A stretch of DNA of 64,000 nt from positions 16,058,001 through 16,122,000 of the forward strand of contig CAMGYJ010000011.1 of the NCBI GenBank assembly GCA_946122785.1, written 5' to 3'. Below are positions 42,949 through 54,080 of this stretch, one piece after another; within the stretch, counting starts at the first letter, position 1, and the number at the start of each line of letters is the position of its first letter. Made by a program: the position numbers and the translations under genes. The stretch comes from Linum tenue (taxonomy: Eukaryota > Streptophyta > Magnoliopsida > Malpighiales > Linaceae). Below the pieces are notes generated by a model. That model did not search any database. It was given only the letters and a program-made list of their open reading frames with translations, and had not been told where the DNA came from.

Positions 42949-45324
42949 TATATAAATAAAAACTATTTTATCAGGACCATGTCGTACGTGTGTCTATACT
43001 CTATGGTTGGGCACCGTCGGGAGTCGGAACCACTTCAATTATTATGCATGGGTTAATTCGCATTTCTAAATCGAAACTCTCCCAACCGTCGTCCCTTACT
43101 CGCCATTATTTACCTGTTTGGACTTTGGAGGCATTGAACAACCAGAAACCAACAAAGTCCACCCCTAGGGTAAAAAAAATAATAATAAAAAAATTAACGC
43201 ATACAATGCCCAGCTTGTTAATAGAAACAGAATAAAGTAATAATCGAAACGGGAGATAAGATTTACGTGGTTTCCTTGTTCGTAGTGAACAAGACTAGTA
43301 CACACGAAAGTGTTTTATCTACTTTTCTTATTCAACTGCACAACTCACTAATCATACATTTATACAAACTCGGTCATTCTCCCGCATTAACCCTGATATG
43401 CACCCCAAAGCAAAAACTGTGAGAGTTTAGGCCCAAAGCAGACAATATCTTAGTTGGAAAAAAGTTCGGAATGTTACAATGACAACTTAGCCCCTTAATC
43501 CACCGAGGCACCACATTTTATTTTGGATAGCGCTTCATGGTGCCAATTTGTGATCTTGGTACCAAACCCGTCTCTTCTGCTTGATACCTTACCGCTTGGC
43601 GGCAAGCCCGTCGCTAGTCAACTTGTTGCCACCTTGGTACCCACCTAGATAAGGGAGAGGGCGATTGGCTATTGAGGCTAGGCAGAGGGCACTCGACCAC
43701 TTAATTAGAACAATAAATCCAACCCAATAAGGTCAAACTAACTCGTCTAATCTTATAAACACATTAAATTTCTTGTAATGAATCATATACGAGTACAATC
43801 TTAATCTTTATGGTAAACAAATTGTCATAATTTAGAATCATATAGCTGAGCTATGATACGGCCATTCATATATACTTGAATCGAGATTTGGAGTCTTGAA
43901 GCTAAATCGAAATAGTCAAGTTTGGGTAGTTATGAATCGCAAGTTATGATTCGTTGATTACTTTGAAATCAAGACTTGCTACAAAGCAAAATTGGTAAAT
44001 CAAAGATCACACCATGTGATTACTGTTCATGATGTATATTGAATGAATCGAGTCAACTCATCAAAACCATATCCGTTACTCTACGTAAGTTGAGCTTGGT
44101 GGAAGTTGGATCTAATAATAATTATCAGATTGGATCAAACGACATTTTACCAGGCATGCCACCTTGGATTGAAACCATGGATAAGATTAAGGTGAGAGGG
44201 AATCTGGGACTTGGAGTAGCGCCCTTATCCCATCTAGATGGTGAAAGTTGGTCCGTCTAATAATAGAGAGGAATTGACAACGACGCAGTTGTCATCTTGT
44301 TACGTTTCGTCCCCAATAATATAATTCAGATCCATTTGCATTGTCGTTTTCTACTGTTTTTTTTCCACAACACTGACGCATAGCTAGTAGCAAAGGAAAG
44401 GATTTCCACTCGGATTGTTGTAGATAGATGTACATACCGACGTCGCTCAGATCGTCAGAAGATTGATTAATTAATGGGAGGGCAGGGGCAAAACGCAATT
44501 GGTCAGGACACAATTCGACCTTCAAGTTGATGTTCAAGTTGCTTGATGTCGATATTGTCTTCAGCCAAAAAATAAAAATAAAAAAATGAATTACACATTA
44601 TTGTATGATCACTAGATTTTTTTTTGTCACGAATTGACGAACCAATTTGGGTTTAAGATGAATTTGTCATCAAAATTTGAAATAGTTAACCAAGAATCAC
44701 CATACGCTAGCTCATAACTATCGACATTGAACTTTTCCTCTCATAAGATGAAGATCATGATTAGATCGAAATCCGCAAGAATAGATTTCAGTGGCTACAA
44801 TGACTTTATCTAATTATCCATCATTAATTATTCAATAAGGGATAATTCAATTATTATTAGACGAAGGCTGAAGCCCAGACGGGATCTCATATATATCAAT
44901 ACACGTAAATATAAACATAATTAGTAAAATACAGAACGCGTTTTAATACATATTCAGTATGCGAGCCATTAAATTAGCGAAAAAAATGAAATAGTTTGAT
45001 AATAGTACGGAAAGAGAAGTTTTTAAACTATGTTCATGTATACTGATAGTTATAATGGATATATGTACTAGTAATTATAATGCATCCAAAACCGAAACAC
45101 TTACGCTATGCAAAACTTGATTCATGTATATGGTGAAAGGGGAACACGGGCACATGGATCCTGGCCGGGCACCAAAAGCTAGCAATGCTTGTCGTCCGAT
45201 CCGCTTAAATAATCACTGTGGATAATAATAGTTGTCTTTGTTTAATCAAGAGCAACGGAGAGACAACCTCACGTGTGTACTGTGGATCAACGAATCAATT
45301 AAGTTACTTCAATTGTAATTGAAT
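42949..45324. other. Intergenic sequence up to the assembly gap
   Basis: I see no gene here. A stretch near 43240-43400 (GAGATAAGATTTACGTGG) resembles wording common in plant retrotransposon LTRs, but no ends were found. The wording A/TCTCATATATATCAATAC at 44884-44885 could be the 5' end of the Helitron whose 3' end is at 51630, which is a weak guess. Confidence 0.4.
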
Positions 45325-45424
45325 NNNNNNNNNNNNNNNNNNNNNNNNNNNNNNNNNNNNNNNNNNNNNNNNNNNNNNNNNNNNNNNNNNNNNNNNNNNN
45401 NNNNNNNNNNNNNNNNNNNNNNNN
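45325..45424. other. Assembly gap (100 N)
   Basis: Exactly 100 N are present, a size often used for gaps of unknown length. The gap cuts the spliced ORF of the Athila-like element and hides its 3' LTR. Confidence 0.98.
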
Positions 45425-45835
45425 GTCCACCTCCGGCGGATCGTTGACCTCGATGATGTAGTTCCTACGGTCGTCTACGTCGAGGTCGAGAGCCTCGGCC
45501 AGCTCGTGGTATCTCATGGACCGGGGGGCACCGCCTAGCCTGAATTGGACGGTTGTACCGTCCTTCCAATCGGTCGTGGAATTGTGCCTGAAGGTCGTGT
45601 AGAACTCCAGCACGGGCTCGTAGTAGACCTTCTCGCAGAGGACAAGCAGACGGCGCCATGTGGGGTTGGCGACGGCGGCGCTGAGTTGCTCGTAGCAGTT
45701 CAATCGCCGAAACTCCCGTTTGGACCAGCAATTGTGTTGCCCAAACGGGGTGGCCAGGACCTCCTTGAAGCGATCCTCGGTGGGGCCCCTCCGCAGATCC
45801 CGGATGAACGGGTGCTTGAGATCAGGTTTTGACAT
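45425..45835 (-). CDS. Athila ORF-type protein downstream of pol, truncated by the gap
   Basis: The ATG at 45835 (MSKPDLKHPFIRDLRRG) follows a good acceptor (TTTTGCAG/GACA at 45839-45842), so the message is probably spliced. The 137 visible residues include VYYEPVLEFYTTFRHNSTTD and TVQFRLGGAPRSMRYHELAE, which resembles the plant retroelement protein family catalogued as ATHILA ORF-1/plant transposon protein. Its place after pol is that of the env-like ORF of Athila elements. I see no signal peptide or membrane segment in this part. The remainder lies in the assembly gap. Confidence 0.65.
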
Positions 45836-46651
45836 TGTCCTGCAAAAGAACAACCCAAAGTGGAACCAAAAGAGCCAAAGAAAAGGTCAAGCACACCCCC
45901 ACACTGAAGAACAGAAAACAGCCTAACCATGGTTTCATCCAAAGTTCGGGGGTCAAAAACTCGATAAATCAAGCATAATCTAGTGGGGGTGCACATTCAC
46001 GAGAAAATAGGCAACTTAAGGTTCACATCCATAGCAAATACACCCTCAAACTACATCATTAAGGGCCCCAACCGGTGGCCACAACATGGCATGAAAGACA
46101 GGCATTTCATCGAACACCTTGTGTGCACTATTAAGCTAAGCATGAAATTGGCACAATTCTTGCACACAAGGGCTCAAACAAGCAAGGGGGACTTTGCCCA
46201 ACACAATTCAAACACATTCCCTGCATTCCCCTCAATCAATTGCACAAAAATCACAAGATTCAATAAGGTTCTCTAACATGCACCCTACACACTCAATTCT
46301 CCACAATTAACATAGCTAAGGGCAAAATCAAACCTAGAGACTAAAGTAGAGGTGTAGGGGATGATGAGGGGAAGGCGATGGAAGCGACGAAACGCCGAAA
46401 AAGTGGCCGGAAGTGCTCGTCGGAGCCTCGTCGGAAATCGCCTTCGGCGACAAAAATATCGTCCAAATTCGCTCAAAATGGAGGGATATGCCGCTTTGGG
46501 TGTAGAAAGGGTGGGTTTGTTGTTGATTTGGTGAAAAAATGACCCAAAGTGGCCGAAAAAATCGAAAAGGGGGGTTTTTGTCGCGGTTTTCCGGCGAGGA
46601 CAGAGGATTCCGGCGAGGTTTTTGAGTTTTCTGACCTGCTCGGCCGTGCTG

Positions 46652-46680
46652 GCCGAATTTATAGGCCGTGCCTCGTCCGC
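46652..46680 (-). promoter_or_regulatory. TATA-like box upstream of the spliced ORF
   Basis: On the minus strand CGGCCTATAAATTCGGCC lies just after the palindrome array and about 820 bp before the ORF start, with an intron-like leader between. This could be an internal promoter for the downstream ORF. It is an inference from position only. Confidence 0.3.
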
Positions 46681-47000
46681 ACGGGCAGGCACGCACGGCC
46701 GTGCAGGGGCACTTTTGCCCGTGCTGGCCGACACGGCCTGGCCGAGGGAATCCACACGGCCGTGCAATGTGCACATTTGGCCGTGCGGATTTTGCCGAGA
46801 GCTCGCACGGCCAGAGAAAATTCCACACGGCCGTGCGAGGAAATTTTTGCCCGTGTCGGCCACACGGCCAGGCCAGCCACACGGCCGTGCAAATTTGCAC
46901 TTTTGGCCGTGTGATTTTGCCGAGAGCTTGCACGGCCAGGGGAAAATTCCACACGGCCGTGCAAGTTTGGACCTGGCCGTGCGCAGTGCTGGAGCCCGAA
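46680..47000. repeat. Array of CACGGCCGTG palindromes
   Basis: At least five perfect CACGGCCGTG palindromes occur (near 46695, 46754, 46829, 46878 and 46950), with many half sites (GGCCGTG, CACGGCC) between them. The same palindrome forms an array in the LTR of this element at 51000-51290. Several long overlapping frames in all directions here are a by-product of the GC-rich repeats. Confidence 0.82.
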
Positions 47001-47099
47001 TTCAACCTGTTTTCACTCAAAAACGACACTTGACTCTGGATCAACATCTCAAGACTCAAAAACACAAAAATCAAAGGAAAAAGAGTAAGAAAATGCAAA

Positions 47100-47140
47100 C
47101 CTCGGTGGGGTTGCCTCCCCACAAGCGCTTCTTTACCGTC
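47100..47140 (-). other. Conserved post-pol box
   Basis: The minus strand carries AAAGAAGCGCTTGTGGGGAG followed by GCAACC, nearly the same as the box at 5571-5599 in the deleted LTR element. It links the two elements as relatives. Confidence 0.75.
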
Positions 47141-47166
47141 TTTTAGCTGGACGCCAGTATGGATGC

Positions 47167-48260
47167 TCAGGGAAGTGTAGGATCAGGTGCCTTCAAGAGC
47201 GGATCCACATCGCTCTTGAGGTACAGCTTCAAATGGTGGCCATGCACGCGACGAATGTGGCCACCAGCATTCGCCAGCTCGACTTGGCCATCCGGCAAGA
47301 TGCAAGCGAGTGAATACTCGGATGGCCAAGGTGGGGGCGGGACCAGCTCGTAGTGGTCTCCGGCTCTCTTTCGAGCAGGCTTAGCTGCCTGCAGTTTCGG
47401 CCGCCACTCCTCCTTGATCTGTACTTTTGGTGATGGAGTGGTCAGGAGTGGCGGCGAAGGTGTGAGGCGGGTCCTGCAAAATAGGCAACACAGAAGGATA
47501 CACGACAGACTCGTGCTCCTGGTGAGATACAGCATGCAGAGGTGACGAAGCAGGTAGGTAGTATTAGCAATTGAAAACGTTATTCGCTCCTCGCCATCCC
47601 TCAAAACTAAGGTCCCATCATGCACATCTATGAGAGCCTTGGCGGTGGCCAGGAAAGGCCTTCCCAGTATAAGGGGCACTTCTGTGTCCTCATTGATGTC
47701 CAGGACAACAAAATCCACAGGATAATTGAATTTGCCAACCTTAACCAGAAGGTCTTCCACTATGCCCCTAGGATGCACTACAGATCGGTCAGCTAATTGA
47801 AGGGTCATCCTAGTAGCACGGGGTTCACCTAGGCCTAGTTTCTTGAACAATTATATGGCATAACATTGATACTAGCACCTAAATCCGCCAAGGACCTCTC
47901 TACATGCAATTTATCAATAGAGCACGGGATAGTAAAACTACCTGGGTCCTTCTTCTTCTGCGGAAGCTTGTTCTGCAGAATAGCCGAGCACTCCTCGCTG
48001 AGCTCCACAGTGGCCAGCTCACTCAGCTTCTGCTTCTTCGAGAGAAGCTCTTTCAGAAACTTCGCATACTTAGGCATTTGTGATAGTGCCTCCAGGAAGG
48101 GCACTTGGACATTCAGCTTCTTAAGCATGGCCATGAAGTTTTCGAACTCTGCCTCCAGCCTGTCTCTGTGCAACCGAGTAGGGAAGGGAAGTTTCGGGAT
48201 ATACTCCTTCACTACCGGTTGCGGATTAGGTGCAGGCACCTCAACCTCCTTTCTGCCTCT
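47167..48260 (-). pseudogene. Protease and pol remnants of the Athila-like element
   Basis: From 48239 the minus strand reads VKEYIPKLPFPTRLHRDRLE and later SLADLGASINVMPY, the aspartic protease active-site motif. After a frameshift near 47850 it continues KKLGLGEPRATRMTLQLADR and LILGRPFLATAKALIDVHDG, the rest of the protease. Near 47480-47560 the reading passes abruptly into RRVHGHHLKLYLKSD, which looks like the C-terminal end of the integrase polyprotein, and stops at 47167. Everything between, the reverse transcriptase, RNase H and integrase core, is absent. Confidence 0.82.
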
Positions 48261-48279
48261 TCTTCAACCGCTGGAGATG

Positions 48280-49924
48280 CTAAGACAGGGGTCTCTCTCT
48301 CTGTTCCCGAGCAGGTGGATCAACAGTCACCTTGCCACTCCTGGTCATGATGGCATTGCAGTGCTCATTCGGGGCTGGCGGATGAGGGATGGTCTGCCCG
48401 GGTAGAGTACCAGGAGCCCTTTGAGCCACTGCCTGAGCCACGCTCCCCAGCTGGGTCTGGATATCCTGCAAGACAGCCTGTGTGTTCCTCTGACCAGCTT
48501 CAAGAGCCAAGAATTTACCCGAGGCCTTCTCCATGAACTGCTCAATAGTGTTGAATTTCTGAGCACTAGAACTGGCGAGAGAACCCACCAAGTCCCGCAG
48601 TTCAGCCATCTGATCATTCTGCACTGGGGCAGCAGGGGCTGCACCTGGCTGCTGGAAAGGTCGCGGCTGTGATTGAGCAGCATGCCCCGGCATGGGCTGG
48701 TAGAGAGACTGTTGCTGCTGGAATTGCCCCTGTCTGGGCTGATATGGTGGCCTCTGGAAACCCGGTGGTCCCTGGGGGACTGGTGGTCTGGAATTTGCCC
48801 CACCCCAGGAGAAGTTAGGATGCTGGCGCCACCCCTCATTGTAAGTGTTACTGTAGGGGTCATTGCGCCTGACGTTATTGATGAAGTTCACCTGCTCCTG
48901 GGGTGTGGTTGATTCCTTCATCGCCTGGCAGTCTCCACGTGTGATGGTGCTCTCGCACCAGTGGCAGAGCATCGCCTGCGGCTGTCCTGTACCTGCAATC
49001 AAACCAGAACGATCGATAGCTGAAACCAGCTTCGATACACCTGCACCAAATCAGATGACTGGGTGCCCACAGCATGCACACCCGTCCTGGTGCTCGTCTC
49101 GATCTCCTGGCAGTGCCCCAATCGTACCCGTTCTCCGCCATCTCCTCAAAGAGTTGATTCAGCTGTGGCGGGTTTTGGTCAGCATGTTCCCGCCACAAAC
49201 TGAGTCAATCAGCTGCTTGTCCTCCGGGAAGAGGGCGTGATAGAAGGTGCCCACCTTGAAGGCATCATTGAACCATGATTGGGACACCTGAGAAAGAGAC
49301 TGTTGTATCTCTCCCAAGCATCCCTGATGGTCTCATCCTCATCCTGAGCAAAATGTGTAATTTGCTTCTGCAGGTCAGCTGTCTTGGATGGAGGATGGTA
49401 GCGGGTGAGGAACTTGTCCGCCAGGTTGGCGAACGTGGTGATGGAGCCCGGAGGTCGAGTGTCTAGCCACTCCTTGGCTTGCCCCTCCAGAGTGAATGGG
49501 AAGTACCTCAGCTGGATGGCATCTGCTGGTACCCCATTGATCTTGATTCCATCGATGAGCTCGTGGAATCGCCTGAGATGTGATCGGGGGCACTCTCCCT
49601 CCTTACCACGGAACACCACTGAACCGCGCAGCATGGTGATTACTGAGGTGCTCACCTCAAAATTGTTGGCTGGGACATGAGGGTGTTGAATGGGTGACCT
49701 CATATCCGCAGCTCTAGCGGTCCAGTAGGATCCCATGGTCTGCTCCTCTGGTTGATCACATCATGGTTCTGTGGATCAGCCATCTCTTCTTCTTCTTCGA
49801 TCTGCAGCTGTGATAGCGCCTCCTCCGCAGCCAGTCGCGCCTTTAGAGCCCGCTTGAAGTTCCTGCAGGTTCGTTCAAGCTCCTGGTCTAATGGTAGTAG
49901 ATCTCCCGACTGGCTACGGGTCAT
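48280..49924 (-). pseudogene. Gag polyprotein of the Athila-like element, frameshifted
   Basis: The retrotransposon gag domain lies at 49209-49736, with LRRFHELIDGIKINGVPADA, QLRYFPFTLEGQAKEWLDT and LADKFLTRYHPPSKTADLQK. The start is probably at 49924 (MTRSQSGDLLPLDQELERT), a different frame. The C-terminal part at 48280-49002 has CHWCESTITRGDC, a zinc knuckle without its histidine, then VNFINNVRRNDPYSNTYNEG, a Gln/Pro-rich stretch and IMTRSGK near the end, all typical of Athila/Tat gag. At least two frameshifts (near 49740 and 49100) separate the parts. It would have formed the particle around the element RNA. Confidence 0.85.
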
Positions 49925-50043
49925 GCACTACCTGCACACAATCAGCAGAAGCAACCCGTGAAGGCACACAGGTGGAAGAGAAAAATGCAATAAAGAAAAA
50001 GCTAGAGTAACAAATTCTCACGTTTCCCCAATAACCTAGAGGG

Positions 50044-50061
50044 TCCCCGGCAACGGCGCCA
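50044..50061 (-). promoter_or_regulatory. Primer-binding site for tRNA-Asp(GTC)
   Basis: The plus strand TCCCCGGCAACGGCGCCA equals the 3' end of plant tRNA-Asp(GTC) from memory. The minus strand TGGCGCCGTTGCCGGGGA is therefore a perfect primer site, 6 bases inside the LTR end at 50068. This primer is typical of Athila and Tat elements. Confidence 0.92.
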
Positions 50062-50067
50062 AAAACT

Positions 50068-51485
50068 TGACACGCCAAAACACAACACCAAACTGCGACC
50101 AAGTGTAATCGCAGTCCGGGAATGCAGTAACAGGCAAGTTCTATTATCAACCCGGGGTCTAGATCTACTGCTTACTCCGTGATTATCTATTATCTAGCAA
50201 ACTAATTCGAGTGATTGTTGTTTAAAGCAAAAGCAGTAAGAAAGCAGTAAAATTCGGTTTTCAAAGTCAGGAAAGAGTCACTCGGGATTGAGTCCCCCTA
50301 GCCCCTTAGTTAGGTTCAATTGTAATTCCCCTGGGTTGATTCACTGTTGATTAGACTGCGGAAGATCCGACAGTAGCTTGGAATCTCTTAAGCTGACCAA
50401 GCCCTCTCAGTCTAACTACCCGGCAGACGACTAGTCTTCACCGGGATAGAAAGCTGAGGCTATGAACACAGAACTCCACTACTGGAATTGAATTCCAGTA
50501 CAAAGCAGTAAACTGGCTAACTCTCGTATAGCCAATCTCCTACTATCGAATGAAGAGGCTCTAACAACCTAATCAGATTCTATCTATCTCAGGTTGCAGC
50601 AGAAATCGAGAAAAGCTGATCAGACTCAATCAATTCAATAAACATGCATCATTCGATTAAAATCAAACAGTAATATCATCCCAAGTCATTACAATCAAAT
50701 CCCTAACACAAGGAACTAGGGTTCTTCATACCCAAGTGAGAGAAGGGTTCTACTCCATAGAGAGAGAAGAGAAAACAGTAATCGGAGTAGTCATACTCAT
50801 AATGATGAGGAAAATCTGCTCCGGGATGATGATTTCCACTCCTATGACGATCTCCAAGCTCGATTCGATGAAACCCAGCTCCAAGATAGCTTCTAGGATG
50901 TGTTCTTCGTACTTTCTCTCTCTAGGGCTCTGTTTTTGCTCTGAAAATCCGATTCCCCTCTTTTGGCTCGAAATTGGCTCAAAAACCAGAATTTCCCGAC
51001 TCACACGGGCAGGCCACACGGCCGTGTAGCTCACCACTTTGCCCGTGCGAGTCGAAACGCAGCGTATGGATTAGTTCGGTCTTCAGCCATCTCACACGGC
51101 CAGGGTTGCACGGCGCGTGTGAGAATTCCAGTCAACCCGTGTTTGGCCTCGGCAAAAATCACACGGCCACAATTGCACTTTGCACGGCCGTGTGATGCCA
51201 CGGTCTGCCCGTGTTTGCTCTCGGTGGAAATCACACGGCCAGGGTTGCCCCTTGCACGGCCGTGTGACACCCAGGACTGCCCGTGCAGCTTCCTTGAAAC
51301 CTCGCCATTCGTCCGATCTTCGTCCAATCAACCCCAGACTCGCTCCCAAGCCTCCATTCACGTACTAGGACCTGAAATATCACAAACAAGCACAACTTAG
51401 CGTGAAATCGGCCTAAAACACGAGAATCAATACCTCAAACGGTGTAAGAACGGGGGTAAAAACATGTGTAATTAACGGTCTATCA
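50068..51485 (-). repeat. 5' LTR of the Athila-like element
   Basis: On the minus strand it starts TGATAGACCGTTAATTACAC and ends GTTTTGGCGTGTCA, with TG and CA ends and a length of 1418 bp. Large parts match the LTRs at 7011 and 34619, for example near CAGTAGTGGAG and GACGACTAGTCTTC in the solo LTR. The block at 51000-51290 is unlike them and carries CACGGCCGTG palindromes. Confidence 0.9.
51000..51290. repeat. CACGGCCGTG palindrome block inside the LTR
   Basis: Three perfect palindromes CACGGCCGTG (near 51013, 51182 and 51255) and one broken copy (CACGGCGCGTG near 51109) lie among half sites. The block sits where LTR 7011-8505 has CCCGGTCGTGAAC units and the solo LTR has ATTACGGTCGTAAT palindromes. 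Confidence 0.8.
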
Positions 51486-51630
51486 GCTATGTAATTCTTT
51501 AGTTTATCATGATCAAATTGAATTTTATAACACACGGTTTTGGTTCAACTTAACCTTGGTTGCAGATTATAGTTTTTAGTTCTTCAATTTTCAAAAACAA
51601 ACCCGGCCAACGGGCCGGGCCCAATGCTAG
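51486..51630 (+). mobile_element. Helitron-type 3' end (copy 2)
   Basis: A perfect hairpin CCCGGCC, loop AACG, GGCCGGG (51603-51620) is followed by CCAATG, then CTAG at 51627-51630 and T. This is nearly the same end as at 30924-30951. The 5' part must lie on the other side of the Athila-like element, so this Helitron was probably interrupted by that element. The 5' end is not identified. Confidence 0.6.
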
Positions 51631-52136
51631 TTCCATTTAACACAGGTGGTGGACAATAACTTGAAAGGGCTCAAGTCCCTCCCTAGCAAAAAGGTATTGG
51701 TTGCTTCCCAAACCTTCGACACACTCCTTTTTCTCGTCACTCGCAAACCACCTACGTGGATTCTTCTACTTTCCTTGGCTGCTCTTGATTTAAACCCGTA
51801 GATGCAGCTTAGCTCAGAATAACGGAGCTGAGTGCATATCTTACATCCACGACCGACCTCAAATACTCACAACAAGTAAAGGGGACATGAGTGCATGACA
51901 TCTTACATCCACACTCGGCTTTCCATTTATTTATTTATTTATTTATTTATTCTTAACAACTTCTATACATATTTGCAGGCCTGTTATGACAGTAGATCTT
52001 GGCACAGCTTCTCGACATTCTATACACATTACAGTAAAATATCAAAACTAAATAAATGACGCCTTTCTTTCTAATATGTGCACCTCTACAGTTGGGAGAC
52101 GAGACGGGGAAAATGTTAAAATTTAGGTCAATTTGT
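51631..52136. other. Intergenic sequence with (TTTA)n
   Basis: The stretch is noncoding except for the 3' flank of the PAM16-like gene. A (TTTA)n microsatellite lies at about 51925-51951. Confidence 0.5.
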
Positions 52137-54080
52137 TTATTCACCACTCTTCTTGGCTACTGCATTTTCTAGGCATTCTTTAGCTCTGAAGACCTTGGAT
52201 TGCAGGTAGAAGCTGCCATTCTTTGCATTGTTCTCGAATAAGGAATCATATTTCTGCAGACAAATTTAGCCAACATTTAATGATTCATACGATAAAAAAG
52301 GGTACCAATTGGATGATCTCAACAACAATATAATGGTGTCACATATATTTCACTGAAGAATGAATAACCATTTCCAATATTTAGAATCTCCTCCTATGGT
52401 GCATTTTCAGACACTCCAAGAATTTGTCTTGCCTCTGACTCAGTCATCGTCTTGCTGACTTTCTTCATGCTCTGTACTGCTTCATGTGCAACGCCATTCC
52501 TCGAAGCATCTGCAGTTGGATCAAGCTCGAAGGATAAGATAACAATTAACATCAAAAGTGGGAGTGGGAAGAGACAATAATAGGGTCAGAACCGTACTTT
52601 GAAGCGCTTGACGATATGCCTGAGCAAAGGCCCTCGCCAAAACTCCAGAGCCCACCACAATCAAATTTGCAATGATTCTTCCAGCCTGAAATATAAAGGT
52701 GATAAATGGATCACTAAAGTGAGAGTGATGAATAGTTACTGCATGGGCAGATAAGTATTAGTCGTAACTATAACCAATTAATCATGCAATAATAGGTCAA
52801 TCCCTAAGCCTAACTTACGCCTTCCCATTTGAGAGAGAACTCAAAGTATTCTTTAGGAGGTACTGATAGATATCGTTTATCTAACTAGAACTCCAAACCA
52901 GAGCTAGTAGAAAAGAAACTCCATTCACCATGTCATTTCATTGTACAAGCAACTTCCATTACCAAAACCATAACAATCTAGTGCAAGCAACTGCAACATC
53001 TATTGTGTCTCTAGGAAATCGAAGCAAGCATACCATTGTGTATGAGGAGGGAGCACAATCCCAGTGAGATATGCGGTGTGGTGTGAGAAGGTAATTTCAA
53101 AATTTTCAGAGACCTGCAAGAGCATCACAAGGCATGATGTAATTATTCATCCTCTTGGACAATAGAGCAACAAGCCTGCGAATCCAGACGTATGAAAGCG
53201 AGCAGAAGATCTTCTAAGAAAGAAACACATGAAGAACACACCAGCTCAAAATGAACCAAACATGCCGTCAATCAAGCCGCAAGTCCAAGATGATTGACAA
53301 TTTTATCAAAATCCGGATTAAAATATAATTGTGAGGTGGAGTCGTAACATTTTGGATCGTATGAAAACTATTACTTAGATCACATAAGACAAGATTTCAT
53401 TAAAATATACAGAGAATGTTAACTGAGAGGCTTAATCCTAAAGTTAACTCTACTAATACTAACCAGAACGAATGAAATCTGAGAAGATGCATAAACAAAC
53501 ACATTTGGAAGGTCGCTCACTGGGGAGAAAGGAAGAAGAAGAAAAAAAAAGGAAACTTCAGTTGGAGATAAGCCAGATGGTGATTCAATGTATCCATTGA
53601 ATCCTCAGCCAATATATCAATTGAAAAAAGAACGATCCAACCCCCGCAAAACCTCGAAACCCCATGATCAGGCCAGTATCAGATCAAATTACAAATCATT
53701 CACAAGAAACAAACCCCCCAAACCCAGAAACTAGAATCGACGAATTCACATACAACTCCAATGCAGGAAGATGTGAACAGGGATTAGCAGAAGATTGATC
53801 TGTAGAATGTGAGGAAAACAACAACTCCCAAGCCTCAAGACTTTGAAAATTATCCATTACCCGCCCGATAAAGCGTCAAGAACTAGCATACCTGCGAGGT
53901 GATGAACGTCACGATTCGGCGATGGACGCGAACTAGGCTGGGTGAGAACTGAGAAGCCGAAGAAGATTGCCGGGAGGAATTCTAATGGAGATTGATTGTA
54001 TAGCCAGCCACCTAGAAAAACGTTGGCAGGGGAAGTTTCTAGATCAATTGATGAGTTTGCGCGCTGCCAATCTATCAAAC
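52137..54080 (-). pseudogene. PAM16: PAM16-like mitochondrial import motor subunit, nonsense codon and lost donor
   Basis: PAM16 is a J-like protein of the presequence translocase motor at the mitochondrial inner membrane. Exons on the minus strand are: 53892-~54080 (leader), 53034-53113 (leader ending in ATG/GTATGC), 52598-52685 (AGRIIANLIVVGSGVLARAF then AQAYRQALQ), ~52387-52509 (ASRNGVAHEAVQSMKKVSKT and SEARQILGVSENAP), and 52137-52263 (KYDSLFENNAKNGSFYLQSK, KECLENAVAKKSGE, stop). The family has W after SENAP, where this copy has TAG at 52394-52396. Just after it EEIL runs into TAAATATTGG with no GT donor, about 6 bases short. The other splice sites are canonical. The product would end before the J-like core. 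It is either a recent pseudogene or a truncated allele. Confidence 0.82.

Larger units (their letters stand above)
45425..51485 (-). mobile_element. Athila/Tat-like Ty3-gypsy element, internally deleted, cut by the gap
   Basis: In minus orientation the order is 5' LTR (51485-50068), tRNA-Asp primer site (50061-50044), gag (49924-48280), protease and pol ends (48260-47167), post-pol box with AGAAGCGCTTG, a palindrome-rich internal region, and a spliced downstream ORF (from 45835). The RT, RNase H and most of integrase are missing. The LTR belongs to the same family as those at 4450, 7011 and 34619. The 3' LTR should lie in or beyond the gap, so the target duplication cannot be checked. Confidence 0.88.

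Noticed and set aside
43238..43420. A retrotransposon LTR
   Set aside because: Wording resembles plant LTRs, but no termini, primer site or second copy was found.
46285..47146. Overlapping long open frames on both strands (up to 262 codons)
   Set aside because: They arise from the GC-rich CACGGCCGTG repeats, have no recognisable domain and are not in the expected position of a retroelement gene.
50044..50061. A tRNA-Asp gene
   Set aside because: Only the 18 bases of the tRNA 3' end are present and they sit at an LTR border; this is a primer-binding site.
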